Shown: piece after piece, positions 1 through 38,977 of the stretch
Position numbering within the stretch: position 1 is the stretch's first letter
Layout: each line of letters starts with the position of its first letter
Origin: Paracyclopina nana
Taxonomy: Eukaryota > Arthropoda > Copepoda > Cyclopoida > Cyclopettidae
Assembly: GCA_019096065.1 (NCBI GenBank)
Contig: JAGUCH010000005.1
Coordinates: forward strand, 7,502,001-7,566,000
Reading direction: 5' to 3'
Length of the DNA stretch: 64,000 nucleotides
Notes under the pieces: generated by a model
The model's input: the letters and a program-made list of their open reading frames with translations, nothing else
Told to the model about the DNA's origin: nothing
The model's database searches: none
Made by a program: the position numbers and the translations under genes

Positions 1-28071
<28,071 letters not shown>

Positions 28072-28518
28072 CTGAAAAGAGTCGCAAAAACAAACATTTA
28101 ACTTTTCTTAACAAAACTTAAAAAATAATGCATATTAAAAGAACTGGTCGCAATTGTTTTTTCTGGGAAAAAGTCGCAAAAGCGCGACTTTCTTCTGCCT
28201 TGAAAAAACTAAACTCTGAGATAAAAAGTCGCAAATATTATTCATTTGAAAAATAAGTGAAAAAAACTTAAAATTCTAAGTAATTTATAACACTCTTGTA
28301 TTGACAAATTCAAATTTAAAATAATGAAAACGCGCGACTTTTTCTTCAACGATGAAAAACAATTAAATTAAAAACGCGCGACTTTTAATCTCAAAAATGC
28401 AAAATAATCTGGGAAATCGCACGGGACAGTTATTCAAAAGCAGGTGAAGAAGTGGAATTTTTTGAGGCTGAAAAGAGCGCCAAGTTGGCGCAAATGTGCG
28501 ACTTTTCGCGCAGTTTAC

Positions 28519-28830
28519 CTGGACGCGCTGAAAAATGCGACAAATGGCACTGGGAAGTCGATTTCGGCCCCTTGGGAAGGCGAAAAAGGGCGCAAAAGCG
28601 GTGAAAACCAAGTCTGAGTCAACAGATAGACTTGAGTAATCTGCTAAATTCACTTCAGACTGCTGCACACACAGCGAACAGCTGAAAAAACGGAGCGGAT
28701 CGAAGGAACGAGCTCGCCGCCTTCTGATCCAGCGAAGCGCGCGCGCGCGCGCCTCAAAACGCGCGCACCGCACCGCCGCCGCGATGGAAAAGTGAGCGCG
28801 CAGATTGAGAGCTCTTAACGCAGAGTATTT
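28519..28830 (-). promoter_or_regulatory. Probable 5' untranslated exon and CpG-rich promoter of the myosin heavy chain gene
   Basis: A consensus donor CCAG|gtaaac lies at 28519/28518 on the minus strand and could pair with the acceptor at 28072. Upstream is a strongly GC/CpG-rich block (28680-28830, with an uninterrupted gcgcgcgcgcgcg run) in otherwise AT-rich DNA. The transcription start is inferred, not seen. The 171-residue minus frame over this block is probably noise. Confidence 0.5.
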
Positions 28831-29824
28831 CGACGCTGCGCTCATTTCTCGAAATCTTATTTCAAATGTATGCTTCAAAACTTCCTTTTTTGAAAAGTTG
28901 ATGATTAACTTGATATGAACGTACTTTTTTTAATACTATTATTTTAGCCTTAGCATGTAATATGGAAAAACGAGTAATTTTTAAGCGACTTTTCTTACTA
29001 TTTTTTATGTTTTAGGCAAGATGGGAGTATTTTAAATTTATCTTAATGTTGTTTTTAGATTCAGAATTTAATTTAAAAAATTGTGTTTTTTAGTTTTTTA
29101 GTTTTATTTTATGGCAATGTTTGGTTTTCTTTCACTTTATTCTGGTTGTTTATAGTATTTTTTGTTTTGGCTTTTTGTTAAAAGAGTCAATGCAGTTTTT
29201 GAAGCAATAAAATGAAGAAGAAGCTCAGCGTATGTTTTACTCTCAGCTCATTGAGAGCTTTGTCACGTTGGGCAGGCCCAAAAACATAACAACAGGTAAA
29301 AGTGAGAGGAGGTCACGTGACCTTACCTTGAATATGAGGTCACATCCTCCTCTCGTTTCATAATTTTATTTCATACTCTTAAATTCACTTATTTAAACAT
29401 TCACGCCAAAGTTTTGTTTACAAATCGGCCTCCTTATTATTATTATTATATTGTTATCAACGGCCAAAAATTGGCGAAAAACGCCAAAAAGTGCACCTTT
29501 TAGTATTGTATAGTTTCTATTAGAAAAACTCTTTAAAAATTACAAAAACCTCTTCAATAATTTAATTTTAATCAATTTTCGTTCATAAATAGTAGAAAAT
29601 GCTTAAATATCTTCAATTTTTCATAGATTGAATCAACTTTAAAAAGTCCACATTAGTATTAAACATTGAAAAAAATCCTCTAAAACATCCAAAACAAAAA
29701 CCTCAAACATTTCAAATTCTCAAAAAATATTAAAATCACACCGAAAACTAATGAAAATAAATAAATTACTAACATTTGAAGCAGAATAATTCAGTAAAGT
29801 AGCAGAGTTATCATTGATGAAAAA

Positions 29825-30124
29825 GATCTGGTAGCGCTGCGCCACAGCAGCCACCGCCCACAGCATGCAGAAAAGCGCCCTAAAAGTGGCGGCTCGCTGC
29901 GCGCCTTTTTGAGCGCGGCGCGGCGCCGCGTTTAAAACTCGTTCGCGCACCTCGCGTTCATTTCGCGGAAAAAAAGCGGCAACGGCGATCGGCGGCGCAA
30001 AACGCCGTTCACAGCCGGCTTTAAGGATATCAACGTTATTTCAGACGTCTTCTCACTCCGAGCGAGACTCTTTACTGAGTTACAGCGAGATTCTCAGTCT
30101 TTTTGCAAACGCCGAGCGAAAAAG
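29825..30124 (+). promoter_or_regulatory. Probable promoter and 5' untranslated exon of the regulatory light chain gene
   Basis: A second GC/CpG-rich block (29829-30110), followed by a donor AAAAAG|gtaact at 30124/30125. This fits the acceptor cttgctttcag at 31689-31699 in front of the light chain start codon. Between the two GC blocks lie about 1 kb of AT-rich DNA without a gene (28850-29820). The transcription start is inferred. Confidence 0.5.
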
Positions 30125-30639
30125 GTAACTAAACTTTATTTTTCTAAAAAAAAGACTCTGCAAAAATTCCGCCAAAGTGCAGCGCGTCAACTGAGAAGGT
30201 GAACTCGGCCATTTGGCGGAATTTTCGTGCAACTCCCTGCGATTCCGCGGAATTTTGCTGACTTTGCTGAGTTTGAAATTTTGTGCTCGCTTCATTTGAC
30301 GAGATTTGGGACAAGTGTGAGAAATTAATGTAGCGTAACGCATTCATGCAATGAATCAAAGGAAATCAGAGACTTGATGACTTTTTAATGAGCTCAAAAA
30401 AGAAATGAATGGCTCCTTGCTTTGCTTCACTCATTTTTTAAGCTTGGTAAAAATTGTTTTTGCTTTTTGGAGTCATTTATTCCCTTTAAGTCACTCTCGA
30501 AAGTTAGTGACGTTTTAAAAGACATATTCCCAGAAAAATTGCCTCAAGGCTCTGAACTTTGCACATATTCACTTAGACATCAATTATTAGCAAGTCTGAC
30601 ATGGTTTCAAGTCTCCGATTATAAGTCTCAAGTTTTAAG

Positions 30640-31440
30640 TCACAAGGCTCTGAGTGTCTTAGTTTCAAGTCTAATCGTCTCAAGTTGCTCAGTTTTTAGT
30701 CTCAGTCTCAAGTCGCTCAGTCTCTGAGCTCAAGTCTCTGAGCTCAAGTCTCTGAGCTTATGTATCTGAGCCTAAGTCTCTGAACTTACGTCTCTGAACT
30801 TACGTCTCTAAGCCTAAGTCTCTGAGCTTACGTCTCTGAGCTTACGTCTCTGAGCTCAAGACTCTGAGCTCAAGACTCTAAGCTTACGTATCTGAGCTTA
30901 CGTATCCGAGCTTACGTATCTGAGCTTACGTATCTGAGCTTACGTATCTGAGCTTACGTATCTGAGCTTACGTATCTGAGCCTAGGTCTCAGAACTTACG
31001 TCTCTGAACTTACGTCTCTAAGCCTAAGTCTCTGAACTTACGTCTCTGAACTTACGTCTCTAAACTAACGTCTCTAGCTTACGTCTCTGAGCCTAAGTCT
31101 TTGAGCCTAAGTATCTGAGCCTAAGTATCTGAGCCTAAGTATCTGAGCCTAAGTATCTGAGCCGAAGTCTCTGAGCCTAAGTCTCTGAGCCTAAGTCTGT
31201 GAGCTTACGTTTCTGAGCTTACGTTTCTGAGCTTACGTTTATGAGCTTACGTTTCTGAGCTTACGTTTATGAGCTTACGTTTCTGAGCTTACGTTTATGA
31301 GCTTACGTTTCTGAGCTTTAGTATTTTGGGTTTCAAATGCCGCGAGTCTCTAATCTCATGCAACTGAGTCTCAAGTCATTGAGTCTCAAGCCACTGAGTC
31401 TCGAGTCACTTGGCCTTTAATCACCGAATCTTTAGCCACC
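30640..31440. repeat. 14-bp minisatellite (cttacgtatctgag)
   Basis: Long array of 14-bp units with variants cttacgtctctgag, cctaagtatctgag and cttacgtttctgag. Lies in the inferred first intron of the light chain gene. Confidence 0.92.
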
Positions 31441-31759
31441 GTGTTCTCTTTTGAGTCTTCAGTTGCTGATAATTAAATATCTGACTTTCCTTAAAGATAA
31501 AGGCTCTTAATCCTGAAAAATGACTAACTCCACTCTCAGAAGGACATTCTGTAATTTTTATTAAGAAATGCTAATTATTGGGATTCAAGTCATTAAACTT
31601 CTTTAAAAGTCTTTGGATCTTAAGTCTTTTGAACTTAAATCTTTGAGACTTAAGTCTGTTTTAAGCCATTTAAGTTTCACGAACTTGACTTGCTTTCAGG
31701 CGTTCAACGGCGCTCTTTCGGCGCTGAAATAGCGCACTCGGCGCTTTTTCGCATCAAGA

Positions 31760-34452
31760 ATGGCGTGCCGTAAAACAGCGCGGCGCGCTGGGACGAAGAA
31801 GCGCGCTCAGCGCGCGACTTCCAACGTCTTTGCGATGTTTGACCAGGATCAAATCCAGGAGTTCAAGGAGGCCTTCAACATGATCGACCAAAATCGAGAC
31901 GGGTTCATCGACCACGATGACCTCAAGGACATGTTGGCCAGCCTTGGAAAGGTGCTTTCCTAATTTAAGACATGACTTAAAAGACTTAAACTGCTATGTT
32001 TCTGCAGAGGTTGGCTGGTTTGATCAGAAAATGACTTAGTCTGTCTTAAAGATGACTTAGTTTGTCTTATATATGACTTAGTTTGAGTTAAAGATGACTT
32101 GGTGAGACTCTTATGGTGACTTAAATTGACTCATAAGATGACCTAGTCTAACTCATAAGATGACCTAGTCTAACTCATAAGATGACTTTGTTTAGCCTAT
32201 AAAATGACTTAGTTTAGCTCATAAGATGACTTAGTTTAGCTCATAAGATGACTTAGTCTAGCTCACAAGGTGACTTCATCTAGCACTCAAAATGACTTAG
32301 TTTAGCTCATAAGATGACTAAGTCTATCTCATAAGGTGACTTTGTCTAGCTCGTAAGATGACTTAGTGTTACTTTTTAAGATGGCTTAGTAGTCTAACTT
32401 ATAACATTACTTAAGTCTTTCTCATTTGATGACTTTGCTGAACATTGTCAAACTCAATAAGATGACATAGTTTGAATGAAATGATGTGGTCAATTGACTA
32501 AGTTTTTGCTCTAAATAACTTAGCTTGACTCATAAGATTGCCTAGTTTGACTTAAAACCATGGTTTAGTTCTTAAACTAGGCTTTTTCCTTAAGAAGTCT
32601 TAAGTTCAGTAATGTTAGTCTACTAGACAATTTTAGGCTTAGAATACTCAAAGAGACCTCTTTGAATAAGGATACTTAATTCTAACTTTTTGACTTAAAA
32701 TGACTTTTTGGCTTACTAAGGCTAAGACTTTTATAAGAATGGCTCTTGAAGCTACAATCAGTAGTTCTTTAAGCATTTCTTTTTCAACTTTTTTTTTAGG
32801 ATGTGACTGATGAGTATTTGGATGACATGATGAATCAAGCTCCTGGTGCGATCAACTTCACCATGTTTTTGACACTCTTTGGGGAGCGACTTCAAGGTGA
32901 CTCCATTTTTCTTAACCTTTGCCAACATTTAAGGATTTTTTTGCAATTTTGCAGGGACGGACCCAGAAGATGTCATACGAAATGCGTTTGGCTGCTTTGA
33001 TGAGGCCAACATTGGTGAGGATTTAAATTAAGCCTTCTCTTTATGAAGCAGCTGCCTTAATTAGACTTTGATTTTAAGTATTTTCTTAAAATGTCATCTC
33101 TTTTTTAAGCTTTCCTTAAATTAAGCCTTATAACCTTATAGTTATCTTTTTTTAATTAAGCCTATTCAAACTTAAGTCTTCTCTTTGTTAAGTCTTGCCA
33201 AAATTAAGCCTACTCATATTTAAGCCATCTATTCATTAAGTCTTTTTTAAGCCTTCTCATGAATAAGTCTGCTAGTGTTTAAGCCTTAATATAATTTTTT
33301 GTTTGAGTTCAGTCCTCAAACTCAATAATTGACATGTGTTCAAAATCAATCTTGTTGATGATTATGTAACCATGTTGATTCCCTTGATTATCGCTTGCAA
33401 GATTTGCCTTAAGGCACTTTTGGCCACTTGATGATAGAATTACAGCTTTTGGGTATCCACAGTGGGAATTCCGGCCTAAAAAAGTCCTTTTTCAAATTAT
33501 CTTGTAAACTCAACTTCCTCAAGTATTTTTAACTTAAAAATCATATTAGGGTAACCTTAAATGATTTAACTTTGTAATTTGGTTAAAAAAAACATTTTTT
33601 CCTACTGATGAGAAGTTTTATTTATATTTAGATTTTTTTTTACTTTTTATATTAATTTTGGCCTAAATGCCCAAAATAGAGATTTGATGGCATTTTGAAC
33701 GCTCATTACTTTGCCATAATGAGGCGTTGAAGATGGGCAAATTCTTGATTAGCCGAAGCAAATTGCAATTTCAACCACCCACCAAAAAACGAAAAAAATC
33801 TATTTTTGCCTTTTCTTCCCATTAAAAAAATACTCCAATATTTTTTTTTATTTTTCATCTATATTTATATAGTAATATGTGTTATTTATCCTTGTTATAT
33901 TTTTTTAGCTTTTTAAAGGAAACAAGTTGCAATTGAATGTCGCTTTGACAGGAAATCACATTCACATATCGCACTTTTAAAATGTTTTTATCTAAATTCA
34001 CTGTAAAAAAAGCGCTTTTTCAAAAAAAGTCAAAATCTCTGAAAAGCGCGCAATTGAAACTTTCCCTAGGATTTGCGCGATTTTTTAATAATAATAATGA
34101 AATGTTTTTTACATCTTAATTTTTGAATTTCATAGGCTGTTTAATATATTTTAAAGTGGAGGCAGATTTGTGTTTTTAATCCAAATGGCGCTTTTTCAAA
34201 AAAAGTCGCGCACCTTTAAAAAAGCGCGCAGTTTTCACAGTAAAGACTTAGAAGTAATTTTTTCCATTTTTTTTTGCAGGCACTTTGAACGAGGATTATT
34301 TGCGCGAATTGTTGACTACGTTGGGCGACCGATTCACCCAGGACGAAGTGGACGATTTGTACAAGGAAGCGCCAATTAAAAATGGCCAATTCGACTACGC
34401 CGAATTTACGCGCATTCTCAAGCATGGCGCGCGCGACCCGGACGACAAGTAG
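31760..34452 (+). CDS. sqh: Non-muscle myosin II regulatory light chain
   Basis: Binds the heavy-chain neck of myosin II and switches the motor on when phosphorylated. Exons 31760-31951, 32800-32896, 32955-33014 and 34280-34452 join in phase across GT-AG introns to give 173 residues, against 172-174 in animal orthologues. The N-terminus is Lys/Arg-rich, followed by [13 protein letters not shown], where Thr20 and Ser21 are the myosin light chain kinase sites. The first EF-hand loop [12 protein letters not shown] (43-54) keeps its metal-binding acidic positions, while later EF hands are degenerate, as in the family. The C-terminus ends [14 protein letters not shown]. The first coding exon begins at the acceptor at 31700, 60 bases before the ATG. 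The gene is divergent from the heavy chain gene, with start codons 3.7 kb apart. This is the cytoplasmic rather than sarcomeric type; symbol from Drosophila (vertebrate MYL9/12). Confidence 0.96.
32030..32405. repeat. 22-bp minisatellite (ctcataagatgacttagtttag)
   Basis: About fourteen units in the light chain intron 31952-32799. Confidence 0.88.
33015..34279 (+). other. Light chain intron before the last exon
   Basis: 1.27 kb. AT-rich with degenerate taagcctt words at 33030-33290. Towards the 3' side it has GCGC-containing words (gaaaagcgcgcaatt, aaaagcgcgcag). No gene recognised. Confidence 0.7.
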
Positions 34453-35415
34453 CGCCATTGCGCGCTATTGCGTCAAAAAACATGAAAACACCGACATAAT
34501 CTGTGCATACACTTTTGCTACTGTATTTATTAACCCCAATTCAGATTTTGGCTTTTTTATTTTTGCCCCATATTATTATTGTAACTAGTTTGTAAGGCTC
34601 TTTTTCCCCGTCCCATGTTTGGCAATAGCTTCAGTTTTTTAAAAGTAACGGCGCGATTTTTGCGCGACTTTTTTCCTTTTGCAGTGCATGCGCCATTTGT
34701 ATAACATCAATCAAATTGTAAATCGCGCATTTGGCGACAAAAAGCGCGCAAACTGAGCAAAGCCGCTGCACTGAGGCAAAAGTGCGCCGAAAACAGCGCA
34801 GAGCGCAAATTTCAAAACATCCCCACTTTTAAATTGTCAATTCGCGCGCATTTTTAATTTGAACACCTAAAGAATTGACCATTTTTGTGCTCTACTTGCA
34901 CCGCTGTTTAAGGGCGCATTTTTTGCGATCATTTGCAGTCACATCATCCCCCGAAACAGGCGCAGTTTGCGCCGCCTTTGTGCGCCAAAAACCAACACCT
35001 GCAGTGATTGTGTGCGCTCCTGAGGGAAAAAGTCGCGCAAAATCGCGCTACTTTTGAGTGTTTTTGCCAAATTGGGACAGTTATGTCATCACTTTACTGG
35101 AGCGGCGCAGATCGCGCAAAAAAGAGCGCGGGCGAAGAAAAAAGTGCGCGAATCTTTCCAGCGGCAACCGGCAAGCCAACTGGAAGTTTTGCGCAAATCT
35201 GCGCTCATTTTGCGCCTTTTTTGAGCGAAACCTCCCCGCCCAAATACTGTATATCATATCGCATATATTTCTTCTTATTGTACTATGAATACTGTACCCT
35301 ACTTAAAATACATATACCATTATTTGTGAATTAAGGACATCATTTTATATGATTTTTTTTTGTATTGACCAACACCCTGAACACTTATGATTCCAATAAA
35401 GAATGAAAATCTCGC
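34453..35415 (+). other. Probable 3' untranslated region of the light chain gene
   Basis: No gene recognised between the stop codon and the first good AATAAA (35395-35400). It is rich in gcgcaaa/gcgcgactttt words, unlike ordinary intergenic DNA here. The extent is inferred from the poly(A) signal. Confidence 0.5.
35395..35400 (+). terminator. AATAAA poly(A) signal, regulatory light chain
   Basis: Canonical hexamer in ttccAATAAAgaatg. It lies only 63 bases from the opposing AATAAA of the convergent gene. Confidence 0.6.
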
Positions 35416-35462
35416 GCAAATTGACATTGAACACAACTTTTAAAAACTCTCTTTCATCATGG

Positions 35463-35468
35463 TTTATT
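35463..35468 (-). terminator. AATAAA poly(A) signal, nuclease-ATPase gene
   Basis: Reads AATAAA on the minus strand, ten bases after the TGA stop. Confidence 0.6.
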
Positions 35469-35478
35469 TTTCTGGGCT

Positions 35479-37707
35479 TCAATATCCATGAACTTGCTGA
35501 TGCAAAGCTAAAACTCTGTCAATTTTCAAAATTACTTTCTGAAACATTTCATGATGGTGGGGGAATTTAATTTGCCAACTTGTAAAGGTGAGCTTCCATT
35601 CTTGCAACTCCATCATTTGTTTTTGAGATAAAACCCTGTTGCTTTCTCTGATGCCCATTTCAATCTTTTCTAACCTTCCAAGATACCATTGGCAATGATC
35701 AGGCAAGTATTTGTCTTCTATTTCATTGTTCATAAGAGTAATTAGCTTGGTTTTTGCTCGCATTGAATTAATCGCATTTCTTCCCACAGTAATAACCACA
35801 TTGCTTTCTACACCAATTGCTGAAGATGCAAGGCACACTAAGTCATCATTGTTTTGCCCATTGATCCACGCCCTGATGGCATTTTCATTTTTCTTTTCAC
35901 ACATCAAAATTTGTCGCTTGTTCCTTTCGGCAGATTTTTCTAATTCCATCTTCATTTCAGCATTGAAAAAAGGATAGATTCTACCACCCCCCATGATGAT
36001 AAGCACTCTCTCATTTGGCGTGATTTGGAAGGCATCATCAAAAGTTTCAACTCTTGAGACATTGGGACCATTCACCATATTTGGTGGGAATTTCAAATCA
36101 TCCATCCTCTTATATTGAACAGATGGCGAGGTAAAGTCACTTAATTCATCTTTAGCTTGTTGCACGATTTGTTTGGTGTTTCTCAAGGGGTAAACCAAAT
36201 CGCAGGTTATTATAAATTCCTTTAATTTCCAATGTTCAAAGAAGTCTTTGCCAAGAGAATTCTCAAAAGACTGCTTGACTACTATCCAAGTTGTCTGGCA
36301 GTTGATTTTATCAAAAAATCTTTGGCAGAGCAATGCAGTATCATTTTGATTAGAAACATCAACTGGAACACCGAGCTCATCGATGAACACATGATTGTAA
36401 TTTTTAAAGGTGTCCAGCCATTTCTCCAATTCATCAAGTGTTTCAGCACCTTTCAAAGCTTTCACTGTGACCTTCTCATCTGCTTTGAAGATCTCATCAA
36501 GCCAAAAGTAGAGCAAACTTATGTCATGGTAGGTGGTCACAATGAACAAGACATGTTCATCAAGTCTTGCTAATGACTTGGCCTTTTCAATCATCAGCCA
36601 TGTTTTGCCAGTTGAAAAACCAGCGTCAAAAATCAGTTTTGATGGGCTTGAGGTCAGTATGCTCAGCTGTTGAGGCGTCCAGCAGGTCCATAACTTCAAG
36701 TTATCTATGGATCCAGCCTCATCCAGCTTTTTAGCTGCTTGGCTTGAAAATGTGCTTGGCACAGCACTTGGGTTGACATGGGCACAAAACAGAAGGTATT
36801 TCACCATGGTTTGGAACTGGTTGACTAGGGACGATGTCAGCTCCACCTTCTTCAAGCTGAGAGTCATAACTATGAGCTTGCTCAGTAAGTCTGACACTCC
36901 AATGGCAACAAAGTCATGACATTTTCCGCAGAACTCAAGACCTTCTTGTAGTTTTTCAGCATAAGCCACTGAAATGTACTTCCATTGAGGTGTGAGATCA
37001 CTTCCAAACCATGACTCAAACAGCCCCTTGGTTCCTTCAAGTTGTCTATTGGCCTCTTCCATAGGACTTTTGTCACCTTGGGTGCCAAGCACACTTTTCA
37101 CTTCCACAGTCATGATGTATTTGTAGGTCCAATTGATCACTATAAAGTCTTTCTCTTCAGCTGGCTTCTTCTTCCGCTCTTCCAGGTCCAAAGTGAGGAA
37201 GTACAAGGAGTGAATGACAACAACATCCTCCTTAAAGGCTTGATAATATTTTTTGAGAGCTTCATAAACAGCTCTTTCAGGAACTTCACCCCTGATTTGA
37301 CTGAGGTCAATCTTGACCTTTTTTGAAAAAGAGGGTTCACTTTGCACTTTCGTGAGATTTGCCTTCACAACATCTGGATCAATGTCATAGTCCAACACCC
37401 TTGGGTGCTTGGTCAGGAAATTTTCAGGAACAAATATCTGTCCAAAGCCATCAATGTCATTTGTAGCGATTTGTGGATAGTCCCTTTCAAGGAGAGCACA
37501 GGTAGCCTCATCAATTGTATCCAGAGCCTTTCCGCCACTGCCAAAGTAGGACTTGTGCATCTTCTTTTTCATCTTGTCAATGTCTTTGTTGAGTTCCTTG
37601 CTTTGGTTTGAGCTTTGGAACCACCTTTCCTTGATTTTGGGCTCACCTGGCCTCAAAAGGAGTTGGGACAGCCCTAAAATAGAGCACAATGCTGAACACA
37701 AAGCCAT
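35479..37707 (-). CDS. NERD-like nuclease plus superfamily-1 helicase-like ATPase (hypothetical)
   Basis: Uninterrupted 742-codon frame with an ATG at 37707. It lies just inside a strong acceptor (gcctccttcag, ending at 37732), so an untranslated upstream exon is likely. The N-terminus has a short hydrophobic stretch (CSALCSILGLSQLLL), then a basic coiled-coil-like segment. Residues about 140-205 fit a PD-(D/E)xK nuclease core as in NERD domains: PERAVYEAL, then KDFIVIN, then IMTVEVKS with Glu202 and Lys204. Residues 362-369 (AGFSTGKT) are a Walker A. HVFIDELG (439-446) is a Walker B/motif II, LVYPLRNTKQIV (about 504-515) resembles SF1 motif IV, and LASSAIGVESNVVITVG resembles motifs V-VI. 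Nuclease-helicase fusions of this kind are known in bacteria. Here the codon use and context look like a host gene. A role in nucleic-acid processing or defence is inference only; the family name is uncertain. Confidence 0.75.
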   Translation of the reverse strand: MALCSALCSILGLSQLLLRPGEPKIKERWFQSSNQSKELNKDIDKMKKKMHKSYFGSGGKALDTIDEATCALLERDYPQIATNDIDGFGQIFVPENFLTKHPRVLDYDIDPDVVKANLTKVQSEPSFSKKVKIDLSQIRGEVPERAVYEALKKYYQAFKEDVVVIHSLYFLTLDLEERKKKPAEEKDFIVINWTYKYIMTVEVKSVLGTQGDKSPMEEANRQLEGTKGLFESWFGSDLTPQWKYISVAYAEKLQEGLEFCGKCHDFVAIGVSDLLSKLIVMTLSLKKVELTSSLVNQFQTMVKYLLFCAHVNPSAVPSTFSSQAAKKLDEAGSIDNLKLWTCWTPQQLSILTSSPSKLIFDAGFSTGKTWLMIEKAKSLARLDEHVLFIVTTYHDISLLYFWLDEIFKADEKVTVKALKGAETLDELEKWLDTFKNYNHVFIDELGVPVDVSNQNDTALLCQRFFDKINCQTTWIVVKQSFENSLGKDFFEHWKLKEFIITCDLVYPLRNTKQIVQQAKDELSDFTSPSVQYKRMDDLKFPPNMVNGPNVSRVETFDDAFQITPNERVLIIMGGGRIYPFFNAEMKMELEKSAERNKRQILMCEKKNENAIRAWINGQNNDDLVCLASSAIGVESNVVITVGRNAINSMRAKTKLITLMNNEIEDKYLPDHCQWYLGRLEKIEMGIRESNRVLSQKQMMELQEWKLTFTSWQIKFPHHHEMFQKVILKIDRVLALHQQVHGY

Positions 37708-37805
37708 TTTTGAGGCAACTGAAGGAGGCAAAAAAATCTAGCTTATCTTTGCCTAGAATGAAGACTTGAAGAAAAGCAAATAATGTGCTTATCAACAGAC
37801 TTGTT

Positions 37806-37832
37806 GGAGGGCGGGCCGAAGGCCCGCTCTCC
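37806..37832. repeat. GC hairpin, GGGCC-GAA-GGCCC type (copy 1)
   Basis: Perfect inverted core gggcc-gaa-ggccc with flanking ggag.../...ctcc pairing. It is followed by ccacatttcgctgtgaccta, which recurs after the hairpin at 38867. Confidence 0.8.
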
Positions 37833-37949
37833 ACATTTCGCTGTGACCTACGTCGCTCCCCAGTTTTGAGACAGGAAACTGCACCAGGAAACCAAACCAG
37901 GATATCGACCAGGAAGTAAATTGCAATCCAGAAAAAGACAGAAAAATAA

Positions 37950-38023
37950 CTGCCTGATCCGGGATTTGAACCCAGGTCAGACAGCATTGAAATCTGACAC
38001 TCTGTCACTGAGCCACCTAAGCA
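37950..38023 (-). tRNA. tRNA-like gene or pseudogene
   Basis: About 74 bases with a near-complete acceptor stem (tgcttag / tcaggca region, one mismatch), D arm gctc...gagt, T stem ctggg/cccgg and perfect B box ggttcaaatcc. The anticodon stem pairs in only three positions. The loop would read TCA or TTC depending on register. This fits a tRNA-derived repeat better than a working tRNA. Confidence 0.4.
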
Positions 38024-38120
38024 ATACACAAAATTTGCTACTCAGATCAGTATGATTCAAAGAAAAAGTTCAGCAAATGTTTAAGATTGCCTCTACCTCT
38101 AGCAAATTATGTATGTCAGC

Positions 38121-38161
38121 CGCATTCAGCCCAGTGGCCGTAGGCCTCTGGGCTGAATGCG
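38121..38161. repeat. Long hairpin, GGCC-GTA-GGCC type
   Basis: Inverted arms cgcattcagcccag and ctgggctgaatgcg around tggcc-gta-ggcct. A variant with inverted loop (aggcc-tac-ggcca) lies at 39787-39820. Confidence 0.8.
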
Positions 38162-38289
38162 GCGGTTACTGTTTTTCCAAAGATTGGAAAATAACTTCAT
38201 CCCATTAAACACAAACTGCAATGCTTTATACAAGGTGATTGATGCATTTTATTGGGAGTGGGCAAAAGGCCAGCCCCCACTCATTTTTT

Positions 38290-38316
38290 GGAGGGTAGGC
38301 CGAAGGCCCACCCTCC
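38290..38316. repeat. GC hairpin, GGCC-GAA-GGCC type (copy 2)
   Basis: ggagggtaggcc, gaa, ggcccaccctcc. Compensating changes preserve most of the stem relative to copy 1. Confidence 0.75.
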
Positions 38317-38866
38317 ACATTTTGTCTTGACTTTAATCCTCCTCTATTTGTAATCCAGAAAAAGACAGAAAAAATGTTTGACTCATATAAGGATTGGCCT
38401 CTTGGCTAGATGTGTGCTCTTTTGATAAAGTATAGATCATAAAGATCGTAAAGATCACTGATCTTTGTGATCGATAAATGGACATTTTTTGCTAATATTT
38501 AGATCATAGTGGTGGAGGTGCTAGTAAAGCTGATCTATGTATGGACACTTTCTACTTACAGAAAACATATTTTCATAGATCACAGTCAGTGTTTATGATC
38601 TGCACATATTTTTCAAAAGTCTAGGGTAAACTAAGGCCTTGTTCACCTGCAATGATATTAGCAAAATTAAGTTCGACATTATGCTAATGTTTGCAAATAT
38701 CTGGTATCTACTATAAAATCATTTTTCAGATTTTGACTTTGGAATTGGTCTTTTGCTACCAAACGCCATCCATCACACCAACATTAAAATTCTCAGGTTT
38801 TCAGTATTCTCTCCAGTATTTTGACAAAATAACAGTCATAATATGCAAGTGAACAGGCACTTAATT

Positions 38867-38892
38867 GGAGGGCGGGCCTTCGGCCCTTACTC
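38867..38892. repeat. GC hairpin, GGGCC-TTC-GGCCC type (copy 3)
   Basis: Same family with the complementary loop ttc. The downstream sequence ccacattttactgtgactta...gctcccc matches that of copy 1, showing that a repeat of at least 90 bp is shared. Confidence 0.75.
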
Positions 38893-38977
38893 CACATTTT
38901 ACTGTGACTTATGTTGCTCCCCTGTTTGAAACTGGAAACTACAAAAACCTAAGACCCACCATGATTCCTTGGGAGAA

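Noticed and set aside
28363..28878. 171-residue minus-strand frame over the GC-rich block
   Set aside because: No recognisable domain; it crosses a good splice donor at 28518. Better explained as promoter and untranslated exon.
36232..37326. Plus-strand frames opposite the nuclease-ATPase gene
   Set aside because: Antisense shadows; the minus strand carries the conserved motifs and continuous frame.
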